Below, piece by piece: positions 9,756 through 20,096 of a stretch of 64,000 nt of DNA. Position numbers and translations under genes: made by a program. Below the pieces are notes generated by a model, which did no database searches, was not told where the DNA came from, and worked only from the letters and a program-made list of their open reading frames with translations. Every line of letters starts with the position of its first letter. Position 1 is the stretch's first letter. The DNA lies in the NCBI GenBank assembly GCA_025175895.1, contig CM046000.1:43188720-43252719 (forward strand), read 5' to 3'. This DNA is from Wurfbainia villosa (lineage: Eukaryota; Streptophyta; Magnoliopsida; Zingiberales; Zingiberaceae).

Positions 9756-10838
9756 TGTTGGATCGATTTGAGCGCTAGAGGGAGGGGGTGAATAGCGATC
9801 GTAAATCTTTTCTTTTTCGTTCGTTCGATACGCAAAGTAAGCACAGCGGAAAATAAATGAACACGTTTATTTTACTTGGTTCACAACCCAACGGTTGCTA
9901 CTCCAAGGCCCTATCGGTCCTAGACCGCGTACGGAGGGCAAAGCACTAAAACGTCTCCTCCTCGTTGGAGGTAGGAGACAACGATTACAAAAACCGAATA
10001 TACGAGGATGAGGCAACAAGCCTACCTCACCTCGTTATGAAGATAAAAATACAGAATATAATATCAAAAATATTACTTGAATCTGCTGCCGACGAAGAAG
10101 ATCAAAACTTGGCGTCGCGTCGGCGTTATGACGGTGTTGAAGCGTTGGCGTTGTAGGAGCACTTGATGAATAATTGATGTGATTTGGAGATGAATCCTCC
10201 CCTCCTTTTATAGACTTTAGCCTCTGAATTTGTCTCCTATTTCTTTGGAACGGATCATGAATTTTTCTAAATTTTTATCGCGAAGTGGCCGCGTCAAACG
10301 TTATCCGTTTTGACCTAGCGCAAAGTGAATCGCCGCCATCGATCGATGATGCCTCATCATCGATCGATGATGACGATCGATGCATCTCATCGATCAATCG
10401 ATAACGATCGCCTAATGTCCAGAATGATCATTGCCCGCCACTTCCCTGCAGTAAGAGATTAGCTCGGAAAATGATAAATACGACGGTTTCTAACCGTCCG
10501 ATCTCGACCTAGACCTTCCACAGGAAGTCTTAGTCGAATCGTCGCCTACGGTCGTCCCCGTAAAGAGGACACGACCTTACAATCTCTCACTCACACGAGA
10601 TTACCTCGATAGTAGCTCTCGCTTCCGGCCTTCCACTCGATTCCTTCGGCTCCCTCCGAATTCACTCAAGTGTCGCCCGACCACCACGGCTTCCTCCGGG
10701 TGTCGCTAGCCTTCAGCTCCAGCTTTAGTACTTTTCTGCACACTTGATTTAGCTCGTGAGATAACAATATAAACTTAACTTTGTGTCTTTACCATAATCA
10801 AAACACAGGTTCGATTATCTAGTGCCCCTGCACCAACA
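9756..10838 (-). repeat. Element C 5' LTR
   Basis: 1083 bp, TG..CA ends, partner of 5672-6734. The minus-strand TATA-like site lies in the CTTTTATAGAC region near 10206-10213. Near the U5 end it has a C-run (minus strand CTATTCACCCCC) conserved in related LTR families. Confidence 0.93.
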
Positions 10839-11429
10839 TCCGGCTCTTAGGCACTTACCTGCCCAAAGCGAGGGTCGTTCCCTAGATCTAGCACAAAGTC
10901 TCAAAGGCGTGCTTGGTATTGAGAGAAATTGTTAGGTGTTTTCCCAGTAACCTAACTTGGTCTCAAAGGGGCACATAACCATTTCCACCCACGACAACTA
11001 TTTTTTTATCGCTTAATTTTTTTTCTTCTTTCTTTTCTTTTTCATTTCTTCTTCTCTCTCTCTCTCTCTCTCTCTTTTTCTTTTCTCTCTTTTATCTTTT
11101 CGGCTCACTGGGATTTTGATTTTTCCGAATGGGCTTACACAATCTGAGCATCTCCAGTAACTAAAATGCTAAATCTAGATTCACCTATCGATTCCAAAGT
11201 ACTAGACTACTGAGATAAATCATAACTAGGTATGTATTAGACTCTCCCTTTCATAAAGTTTGTCATGTGTATGTGTAAAATAAAAGCTAACCAGTGTAAG
11301 TCTAGAATATTCATTCAAAGCCAATAAAATAAAATACCATGAGATAAATGAAGTTACACTACTCATGGAAACAACTCATGAAGAAGACTTAAAAAAAATA
11401 CTACTGAGGCAGCTTATAGGTAGCAAAAA
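10839..11429 (-). other. Gypsy G noncoding region downstream of the third ORF
   Basis: G sequence resumes after element C with the duplicated TCCGG. A pyrimidine-rich run with about 11 TC repeats lies at 11030-11100. No convincing coding frame. Confidence 0.65.
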
Positions 11430-13173
11430 CTAAGTGCTGAAAGAAACTAAACAACTAATGCATGAATAAATGAATGCTAACCAAAATGCAAACATTAGAA
11501 AAGAAACTACTGCTAGAAACAAAACAAAACTTGGGGTTCCCCCCAGACTTAAGTGAAGCATACCTCTAGATGGTGGACGAGGTGGAAAGTCTGGTAGCCT
11601 CGGCATCTCGGGGTCCTGGGAGAACCTGCTGCTGAGCCGCTGATGCCACATGTACATGTGGTCGATCTGAGAGCTGGTGGATGCAGCGGCTGCTCGGTGC
11701 TCCTTCTCCCTAGCCCACTGTGCCTGTTGGGCTCACATATGCTGTCGCATCTCCTGGTGGTAGGCGGCCTCCGCCTGGCGATGGATAGCCTCCTCCTGGA
11801 AGTATATGCGGGCCTCATCGTAGAACTCCTTGGCGGCTGGAAGTGCTCCCGGAAGCCCTGAAACTCTGCTTGCATGTAGGCACTCTGCTCCTCCCATCGC
11901 TGCCTTTGTGTCTGCTACTCGACATATATGTCGTCGAGGCACGATCAAAACTTCGAAAAATCATAAGCAGATGTACTTGCATCCTGTTCAAAAGTAAAAA
12001 AAGGTGGTGGTGCAGGTGCAGGCTCATGTCAACGTGGACTAGGTGGGCTCCTATACATGCGTGGATTGGAGGGAGAGTGATGTAAAGGGGGAGAGATGGG
12101 CGCCGATGTGGATGGTCCCTCATATGGAGGGGACTCTACTATTAGGTCTAAGCGCAGTTGGCGCGTGTGGTGATGGTGGTACGATCGGGGTCGAGGAGCC
12201 TAAGGGCTATCAGGGTTTTCCTTACAAATCATAAGGAATGTCCTTCTCTTATAATCATCTTCATGGCCATACACACTCCCAGGTCAATCCTAGGGCTCCC
12301 CTCTATGCTATCTAACACAGTGTAGTCGTACCCCATCCTATGGCAAATGTGGGTAAGCATGCCCCCCACATTAATCTCTCCTCTCGCTGCTTTGGCCATT
12401 TTCACTAAGTGTCTAATGAAATGGGACCCTACATCGATGCTACTCCTTTCTTGTAGCATGTCCCATAGGCAAAGCAGCTTGCTAGCTCTCACTACACCAT
12501 CACTCTCCCCATGATCAAAAATAGTTCTTGCCATGATTCGGTGGAGATATCGGAAAATGGAGTTTTGGAGGCATGATGCTTTGGCCCTAGAAGGGTCATA
12601 AGCGTGTTCTCCCATCAATTCAGTTCAAAAGATTCGAGAGTTAAACCCAATAGGGGTTCTTCTATCTCCCCCACTCGGCAAGTCGAAGCATGAATTCCAT
12701 TGGTGAAGTGTCCATTCATGCTCAATGTTAAATATCCTAAAGGTAATTCTACCCTCTTCGCTCTCTCTACCCGTTAAAATTTCCGCTTCTAAGGAACTCA
12801 AAAATTCTAAAACTATCCTAGGGTACGTTGGGTGTCTTATTCCCATTATCTCTTCCCACCCCATTTTTGCAAATAGGGCTTGAATGTCACCCAACAACTC
12901 TAAGGACTCTAGCAAATCTTCATCAAGATACCTAGTTGCAGTGAGTTTACGAGTAGAAAGTAGGTTATATCTATCCCTATGCTCATTGTTACGAAAAAGA
13001 AGGGTTGGAAGAGTGTTACCTTCCTCCGGAGCTTGAGGAACGTCAGTTCTCCTTGCTCGTCGCTCCGACGCATCGGATCGAGATGTCACTTGCTTGGTCC
13101 TCCTCATCCTTACTTCTTTTGGGCTTCCTTGAGGGTTGGAAAGGCTTCTAGGTGGTGGGGACGAAGGATCCAC
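11430..13173 (-). pseudogene. Athila-type third ORF (env-like position) of gypsy G
   Basis: Minus-strand ORF in the place where Athila elements carry their third, env-like ORF. A start at 13173 (MDPSSPPPRSL) opens a frame with a basic N-terminal third, then ALFAKMGWEEI and the region around EHEWTLHQWNSCFDLPSG, which resembles the plant-transposon/Athila ORF1 family. It meets a TGA at 12625-12627, continues in the same frame to a stop at 12229, and then needs frame changes. The C-terminal part (11948-11430) includes an Ala/Gln-rich helix, a proline-rich stretch and a hydrophobic segment of about 25 residues (FVLFLAVVSFLMFAFWLAF) that could span a membrane. The family assignment is from recognition, not alignment. 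Any membrane role is inference, and the frame there overlaps a polypurine-like tract at 11535-11553. Confidence 0.65.
11535..11553 (-). other. Internal polypurine tract of gypsy G
   Basis: Minus strand CTTAAGTCTGGGGGGAACC, a better polypurine match than the LTR-adjacent tract at 4020-4040, yet about 1 kb of element sequence away from the 3' LTR once element C is removed. Possible second priming site. Confidence 0.5.
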
Positions 13174-13589
13174 ATGGCTAGGGAAAGAAAATCAAAACAC
13201 ACGACATATTTGGGGTGAAAACACACGGCATGCCCTACTTAACCCTGCGCACCACGGCCGTGTGAAACACACGGTCAGGCTATGTGCACCTCGGGTTGGT
13301 CGGGCACGACCATGGGAAAACATATGGCCAGGCCGTGTGCCCCCTTTTTTTCTCTTTTTGTGCACAACGATCCGAATTTTCTCACACACTTCACCGTTTA
13401 AGCTAAAACTTGATTTTATTTTTACCTAGCAAAGTTCTTTTCTGGTCCTAATGCTAAATGAAATGGAAATCAAAGTTCAAATTAACTAAATGCATGCAAT
13501 TCAATCAAAGGAATACTTAAAAACTAAACTTGGGTTGCCTCTCAAGTAGCGCTTTATTTAAGGTCGTTTAGCTCAACTATACTCCATTA
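13174..13589 (-). other. Gypsy G spacer between protease and third ORF
   Basis: RT, RNase H and integrase would be expected here in an autonomous gypsy element, but only about 400 bases remain. It has a cluster of CACGGCCGTGTG-like words (13200-13345) and a stretch near 13520-13580 (GGGTTGCCTCTCAAGTAGCG) common next to plant gypsy ORFs. No coding frame is credible. Confidence 0.65.
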
Positions 13590-13889
13590 TCAACTTAGCT
13601 CTGGAGGCTCCGTGAACCTCCATTCATCCGTCTCGAAATTGACATTCAGTGGACTCGACTTTAACCTGCTGAAAGTGAAGCCGTCTAGGAAGGGAACTTT
13701 ATACTCTGATAGGCTGAAGAGGATGATCTTCCCATCTACCTCCAATGAGATCTGGTATGCCTTTACATCTATGCATGCCCCCGCAGTTGCCAGAAAAGGT
13801 CTTCCCAAAATGATGGGATTTTGGGGATTGGGTCCTGTGTCGAGTATAATAAAATATGTATGTATCACGAAGCTCTCGACGACCACAGG
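13590..13889 (-). pseudogene. Gypsy G protease, C-terminal part
   Basis: The minus-strand frame continues from the insertion edge at 13889 with VVVESFVIHTYFIILDTGP and PIILGRPFLATAGACIDVKA, the hallmark end of the plant gypsy aspartic protease, and stops at 13590. The N-terminal part is at 31385-31764, split off by insertion of A1. An open frame extends artificially into the A1 LTR to 13955. A normal polyprotein would run on into RT; here it stops. Confidence 0.85.
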
Positions 13890-15971
13890 TGTAGGGATGT
13901 ATACTGAAAAGTCTATCTTTTCTATGAACATCTTTATTTTTGAAATAAGAATCACATGATCATTGTTTGCATATTTTTATGCATATTATCTAATACGTTA
14001 CATTGTAGATAACATGGTGTGTGGTGTCACACGGGAGATCATGTTATCGTCTCCTTGTAAAGTATAAGTAAAGACTCATAACCGAGATGGCTTTGGATAA
14101 ACCATCGGAATGGTTGTAGTGTGATTTGGTGTTGGTTTGTCTTGACCATAGAATCACACTAGTGCACTTTGTGTGTATTGAGCAGGACCGACCTAGAGGT
14201 GATTCGATTTATTGCTGACTATATAATCAAATCGGACCTCAGATATTATTTAGTACATGCTCTTAATCCCGATATAATAATGGGCACATATACTTAGTAG
14301 TCATCTCATTGATTTACCAATGGGCGAGATTTATAGATTAAATCGATAGGCTCGGTAAGTTGGGAGATGATATTATTTATATGGTGTGCCGTTGATTATA
14401 GGAGGAAACCGTGTCCTATATATTAGGATGATGATGTCCCCTTGAGGAGCTCATAAGGTTCATCATGTAAACCCTGCAGGTGGACTTGGTCCGGCATGAT
14501 GAAAAGGTTGAGTGGTACTACTCAAGGAGTTAGATGTTGATTAATTATTGGTCAGTAAATTAATTAATCGACGGACATTCGAGATCTTAAACACGGGGAG
14601 AAAATGTACAAATAATATATGGAGCCCATATTATCATATGGGGGTTGGTGAGGTAGATCAATGATGATCCTTTAGTGGATTGGATCATCATTAGTGGATC
14701 GGACTTTATGTGGGCTTGATCCATGGGTGGCCAAGATCCAACTCCTCCTCATGGTCCCTAATGTAGCCTATTAACACCTCATGAAGCTTAGATCCAAAGG
14801 ATAGAAACAAATCTCTAGATCTAAAGGTGGAGATTAAATCTCTAAGATCCGACGGTTGAGATTAAATCTCTAGATCCGACGGTTGAGATTAAATCCCTAG
14901 AACCAATGGAGGAGATTAATCCAATGAATAAACCCAACTCTATAAATAAGGCTTATTGGCTTGGATGACAACAATAATGATAAGGGGATTAGGGTTTGCT
15001 TCCTTTGGAGGCTAGGAATCCTAGTTGGTTTAGGATTAGGTTTGGGTGGCTAGGGTTTTGGGAGCTAAGGGTGGGCGGCCACAAGTGGATGAGGGTTTCC
15101 TTCTTCTTCCTAAGGTTGGCTGGCCACTATTCTTCTCCTCTCTACCTTGGCATGAGCTCATCCTATTCTCCTTCCCCTCTTCCATGGCCGACCAAAAAGG
15201 AGAGCTAGGTTTAGGGTTTAGGAGGCTTGGGTGGCACCAAATAAGGAAGGTTTCTTTCTTCTTCATCCCTTGGTGGCCGGCGCCCACAGCCCTATCCCAG
15301 CTCTTGGGTGGCATCCAAAGACCCCTTCTCCTTCTCCTTAGGTGTGGAAACAAGATATAGGGCTTTCCCATGGTGTCTTGGCCGGTTTCCACCATTTTCT
15401 CCTTCTCCTTGTTGGTCAACGGCAAGTATTTCTTATGTTGCTTGTTGGTTGGCTATAGGAAGGAGATGATCTTTGTTTCTATTCTTCCTCTTGCTTTGGA
15501 TGAGCAAGGAAGGAAGATTTACGATCTAGGAGCTTCGACTTTTGGTAGAATGTCGCCCACACGACGTCCGAAAGGAGGAAGGTCATACATTAGAAGATCA
15601 AGAGGTATATCTATTATCTTTTCTCTTTTATTTGTTGCTTGTATTTTTTTTTCAATTATAAGCATGTTATAGATCTGTAAATGGCTAAATAATACTTGGA
15701 TCCTGAGCATAAACACAAAAACCGGCGATCCGGACATCGCCTATTCCGCAGCTACTCGTAGAATAGAGGATGGTCGCTTGAACAACTAGTTTGTTCAAGT
15801 GACCTCTCTAAACGAATAGCACGACGATGGATTGGTGGTTTGGGCAATCCCTTTTGTCTAGGATTAAATTTTTTTAATCCGGGGACATCGAAGGGATCGC
15901 CATGGACAAGCTACCGAGGTGAAGTGGGAAGCGAAGTTTCCCCTCACGGACTCGATAAGCAAAACCCTTCA
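13890..15971 (+). repeat. A1 5' LTR
   Basis: 2082 bp from TGTAGGGATG to CCCTTCA. U3 contains the tandem GAGATTTAATCTC/CGTCGGATC repeats at about 14805-14905, followed by TATAAATAAG at 14941. Several frames of 60-130 codons in the R/U5 part (14996-15672) recur, with differences, in other family-A LTRs and have no recognisable domain. Confidence 0.93.
14941..14950 (+). promoter_or_regulatory. TATA box of the A1 5' LTR
   Basis: TATAAATAAG just after the tandem repeat block, repeated at the same place in the 3' LTR (30338-30347). Transcription would start roughly 30 bases downstream. Confidence 0.65.
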
Positions 15972-15973
15972 AT

Positions 15974-15986
15974 TGGTATCAGAGCC
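15974..15986 (+). other. A1 primer binding site
   Basis: TGGTATCAGAGCC two bases after the LTR end. The 16-base ATTGGTATCAGAGCCA is shared exactly with the TRIM at 50815-50830. Confidence 0.92.
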
Positions 15987-16610
15987 AAGATTTCCAGTTT
16001 TGTGTGTTTAGGATTCGGTTATTTTTTATGCACTTTTTCATATATTATATGTGCCGGATAATAGTAGGATATGCGTAGTTTAACTCTTTGGTTGCAGGCA
16101 TAAGATCCGACTATTATGGCCATATGTGTGTATGTGATTGTATGTGTATAAATATTTATTTTGTTGACGAGGCTAGTATTTAGTTTTTGTAAATTAAATA
16201 CGGCATTGTTTAGCCACTCTTTATTTTATTTTACTTTCGATCTAGATTTCATGTACACTCCCTTGTGGAGTATAGGATCGATGGATGTAAATTAAAATAA
16301 GTTTTAGTCTCGGCTCGGATCTCCGGATGGCTCGTACATGGCGTAGGAGGAGCGGATGAGATGGCGATGCGACGGGAATCATATTGAAGACAAAAGCCAT
16401 AATAGTTGGAAAATAATTTATTTTTCATATTTATTGCTTATTGTTTGATATGCATGTTGTAGCCTAAAAAATTCCTCATTTTCAAATTACTAAGTGGGAG
16501 AGGGATATTTTTATAAATTCCCACGACCTCCATTACGATTTGACATGTGATGCAAACAAACTTGTGCGTCGGCTCTGAGTGCCTTCCTCCCCATCGGATG
16601 AGTTTGTTTG
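15987..16610 (+). other. A1 leader, first part
   Basis: AT-rich noncoding leader conserved with A2 (reverse complement, about 53590-54219). No gag frame is found here or in the continuation at 25485-25979. It ends with GTTTG, the target duplication of element B. Confidence 0.75.
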
Positions 16611-18493
16611 TGTAGGGATCTCTAGTATGCCGAATGGCATATGCGCAACGGAAAATAGGATCCCTTCCATGTGATCCATGCGAAAGCAAACTCGTATAAA
16701 ATAAATTTCTCTAAACCAAGCCTATCTTATAGGAGAGTTCTACCTTTGTTGCGTGCCCTTTGCAATCCCGCTTTTCCTTTCGGTTTGTTGGATCTTTAGC
16801 ATGTTCAAGTGTCCGTGCCTCTATACGTATCCACACGAGCACGCTCTTGTCTCACAAAAAGGAAAACTAGAAGAGCTCTCCTTTACTTCTTGCTAGAGAA
16901 GTCCCTAAAGGAGAGGAAGAGAGGGAAAAGGAGAAAGGAAGAAGAAGACTCCTCTTCTTGCTAGCCTACACTCACAAACCCACACAACTAAAGCTTCCAC
17001 CAAGCTTTCTCACCACTAACACAACCAAAGCTTCCACCAACAACAAAAGCCAATGCTCTCTCTTTGGCCGGCCACTTGAGGTGTCTTTTATAGGGTTGGA
17101 AAAACCCTTTCACCTCCACACATTCAATGCAATCCATTGCATTGAGACATATCCTTGTTTGGCCGGCCACTTAAGGAGACAAAACCATTTTGTTTCCTTC
17201 CACCTTAACTAGCTTAGGTGGATGCTTAGGTGGCATGCTTATGTGGCATGCTTATGTGGCATTCTTATGTGGCATTCATGCATGTTGAATTAATCTTATT
17301 AATTCAATTAAGCTTATGTTATCATATTGAATTAATCTTATTAATTCAATTAAGCTTATGTTATCATATTGAATTAATCTTATTAATTCAATAAGGTAAC
17401 ATATTGAATTAATCTCATTAAATCAATTAGCTAAAATTCTCATTAAGCTTAAAGTCCAAACACCATTTTGTACTTAAGCTTATTCCCAAATTATTCTAGT
17501 CAAACTAGAATACTCTAATTCCTCTAATTATCATGCTCTTTGTGTGTGACCCTATAGGCTCTCATAACGTTGGCAGTGGACCTAAACTCTTTTAGATACA
17601 CAAGCAATGAGCGGCATCTAGCAATACATCATTGCTACCCAAGTTACGAGATAAGTCAAGATCCGACTAACCTTTCCGTGACTACTATAATATATGACCG
17701 TGTCCTTCTATCCTTGATATCAGATTGATCAATGAGGCATAGACCGTGTCATCCTCGATCAATCTATGTGTTTCTTGATCCCTGAGTAAACTAACTCAAA
17801 CAAATGAGCTCAATATCTCATATTGACTCATTCGAGCATGGCCATGCGTTTTAGTAGTTCTACTCAATCAAGGGGCCCACCGATATCACTCTCGTCATAT
17901 GAGAGGGATAGATCCCATCTACATCATTCACATCCCTCCGCATAATTTGTTATATACCCAGTAATCGCCTTTATGGTCCATCCTGTTACGGGTGACGTTT
18001 GACGATACCAAAGTACACAACTCCTTATGTAGGGAACCGTAGTGACTTGTGTCCGAGGACTATTCATACCAATAGTCACATGAGAAAGTTTATGACACTC
18101 ATATAACGATCCATGAAACTTTCTCATGGCGGGTCAGTTCAGTATATATTATCTAATATATACCCATGTGTCAACTTGATATCATATATCCATGACTTGT
18201 GAGATCAAGTCATCAATTGACCTACATGCTAGTCTTTATGTATTAATATTGCCCTTGCATATTAATACTTGACTAGGAACATTTAGAAAGTGTTCTCTCT
18301 GACCTCTCATAATCAGTGCACAATTAATGTCTTTGTAGATAAGAACCTACTTTTCTAGGGCATTACTATATTTAATTTAGCTGGCACAAGCAAGACTTAA
18401 ATATAATAACCAATCCTTTGCCTTTATAGAATATGATACAAAATGTTCCCTATTCAACCATCACATGATTGGTTCTTAGGGCTATAACTAACA
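16611..18493 (-). repeat. Element B 3' LTR
   Basis: 1883 bp, TG..CA. The reverse-strand TATA box TATAAAAG sits at about 17085-17092. A repeat block at 17217-17420 combines ATGCTTATGTGGC units with three to four copies of a roughly 42-bp unit containing TTGAATTAATCTTATTAATT. Confidence 0.95.
17217..17420. repeat. AT-rich palindromic tandem repeats in the B LTR
   Basis: Short units ATGCTTATGTGGC are followed by about four units of roughly 42 bp, each with the near-palindrome TTGAATTAATCTTATTAATT-CAA. Present unchanged in the other B LTR at about 24207-24420. Confidence 0.85.
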
Positions 18494-18506
18494 ATCTCCC
18501 ACTAGC
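18494..18506 (-). other. Element B polypurine tract
   Basis: Minus strand TAGTGGGAGAT immediately before the 3' LTR start TGTTAG. Confidence 0.85.
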
Positions 18507-18626
18507 ACTAGTACCAATCACTATGATATCTAATACCTAGTGACCTAGTGTGACCATCATGCTTCCTCTGTGCCAAAGCCTTGGTGATGGATCTGTGATG
18601 TTAGCTTCATGCATTTCTGCATATCC

Positions 18627-20095
18627 TCACATCTCCTCTATCGATGATCTCGAATGAGATGGAGCGCCACGCGATATGTGTTTGGTCCGCTGATGTGATC
18701 GAGGTTCCTTAGCCTGTGCAATAGCCCCATTGTTGTCACAATAGAGGTCTATTGGATCTGCAATGCTAGGAACTACCCCAAGTTCACTGATGAACTTGCG
18801 GAGCCAAATAGCCTCCTTTGCTGCATCAGATGCTGCAATATACTCGGCTTCTGTTGTAGAATCAGCAACTGTGTCCTGCTTCGAACTCTTCCAGCTCACA
18901 GCTCCACCATTCAGGCAAAACACGTACCCCGATTGCGATCTATAGTCATCCTTGTCTGTTTGGAAGCTTGCATCACTGTAACCCTTTATAGTTATCTCCT
19001 CATTGCCTCCAAATATCAGGAAATATTCTTTCGTCCTTCGTAAGTATTTAAGAATATTTTTGACTGCTATCCAGTGACTTTCACCTGGATCTGACTGGTA
19101 TCTACTCGTCATACTCAAAGCATACGAGATGTCAGGACGAGTACAAAGCATGGTGTACATGATAGACCCTATAGCTGATGCATAAGGGATCTTATCCATG
19201 CGATCTCTCTCCTCCTTAGAAGAGGGACATTGAGTCTTCGAAAGACTTACACCATGTGATAAAGGCAGAAACCCTTTCTTGGAATTTTGCATAGCAAAAC
19301 GATCTAGCACTTTATCAATGTATGTACTCTGACTTAGGCCAAGTAATCTTTTAGATCTATCTCTATAGATCTTGATGCCTAGAATATAGGCAGCTTCACC
19401 TAAGTCTTTCATCGAGAAACAATTCCCTAACCATATCTTCACAGACTGGAGTGAGGGAATATCATTTCCGATGAGAAGTATGTCATCTACATACAAGACA
19501 AGAAATACAACTGCGCTCCCACTATTTCTCTTGTAGACACAAGGCTCATCTTCATTCTTGATGAAACTGACTCTTTGATTGCATCATCGAATCGAAGATT
19601 CCACTTCGAGAGGCTTGCTTTAGTCCATAAATGGACCTTTGCGGTTGCATACCTTTCCAGATGCTTTGGATCTTCAAAACCCTCGAGGTTGTGTCATGTA
19701 CACATCCTCGAGTAGCTTTCCATTGAGCGGTTTTGACATCCATCTGCCAGATCTCATAATCATGGTAGGTGCGATAGCAAGTATGATCCGAATGGATTTA
19801 AGCATCGCATAGCCCGTGAAAAGGTTTCTTCATAGTCAATACCATGAATTTGTTTGAATCCTTTAGCCACCAATCTACCTTTATAGGTATGCTTATTACC
19901 ATCCATGTCAGTCTTTACTTTAAAGACCCACTTACACCCAATGGGTTTTACCCCTTCAGGTGGATCAACCAAAGTCCATACTTGGTTAGTGAACATGGAT
20001 TCCATTTCGGATCTCATGGCCTCTAGCCATTTCTTAGAATCTGGGCTCATCATAGCTTCTTGATAGGATGTAGGCTCGTCAAGATCGACAAGCAA
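18627..20095 (-). pseudogene. Element B reverse transcriptase-RNase H
   Basis: Minus-strand pol end. The first fragment (20095-19760) holds VKPIGCKWVFKVKTDMDGN and KGFKQIHGIDYEETFS of the RT fingers. After short frameshifted pieces (19743-19552) the main frame 19496-18627 starts at the catalytic YVDDILLIGND and runs through the RT thumb into RNase H. RNase H residues are visible as YSDAS, TEAEYIAAS and LYCDNNGA. The frame ends early in SHQRTKHISRGAPS, losing the usual ADPLTK end. At least three frame changes make it inactive. Confidence 0.9.
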
Positions 20096-20096
20096 T

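Larger units (their letters stand above)
4269..10838 (-). mobile_element. Copia element C, gag-only, TSD TCCGG
   Basis: Element with LTRs 4269-6734 (interrupted by solo LTR D) and 9756-10838, flanked by TCCGG at 4264-4268 and 10839-10843. The internal region is 6735-9755. It has a primer site at 9742-9753, gag on the minus strand and a polypurine tract at 6735-6755. About 3 kb of interior contains no protease, integrase or RT, so it must rely on proteins of other copia elements. The LTRs are almost identical outside one variable block, so the insertion is recent. Confidence 0.92.

Noticed and set aside
13136..13429. 97-codon plus-strand frame over the CACGG-rich spacer
   Set aside because: Short palindromic words keep several frames open. 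No start context or domain, and it is antisense to gypsy G.
13885..13894. A five-base target duplication for A1
   Set aside because: The left edge reads ACAGG and the right edge GGCAC after a CTTCA LTR end. Only GG (or CAGG if the LTR end is redefined) is shared, so no clean duplication is claimed.
15036..15425. Open frames of about 100-130 codons in the A1 LTR
   Set aside because: They sit in the R/U5 part, overlap on both strands and are not preserved as frames in the other family-A LTRs.
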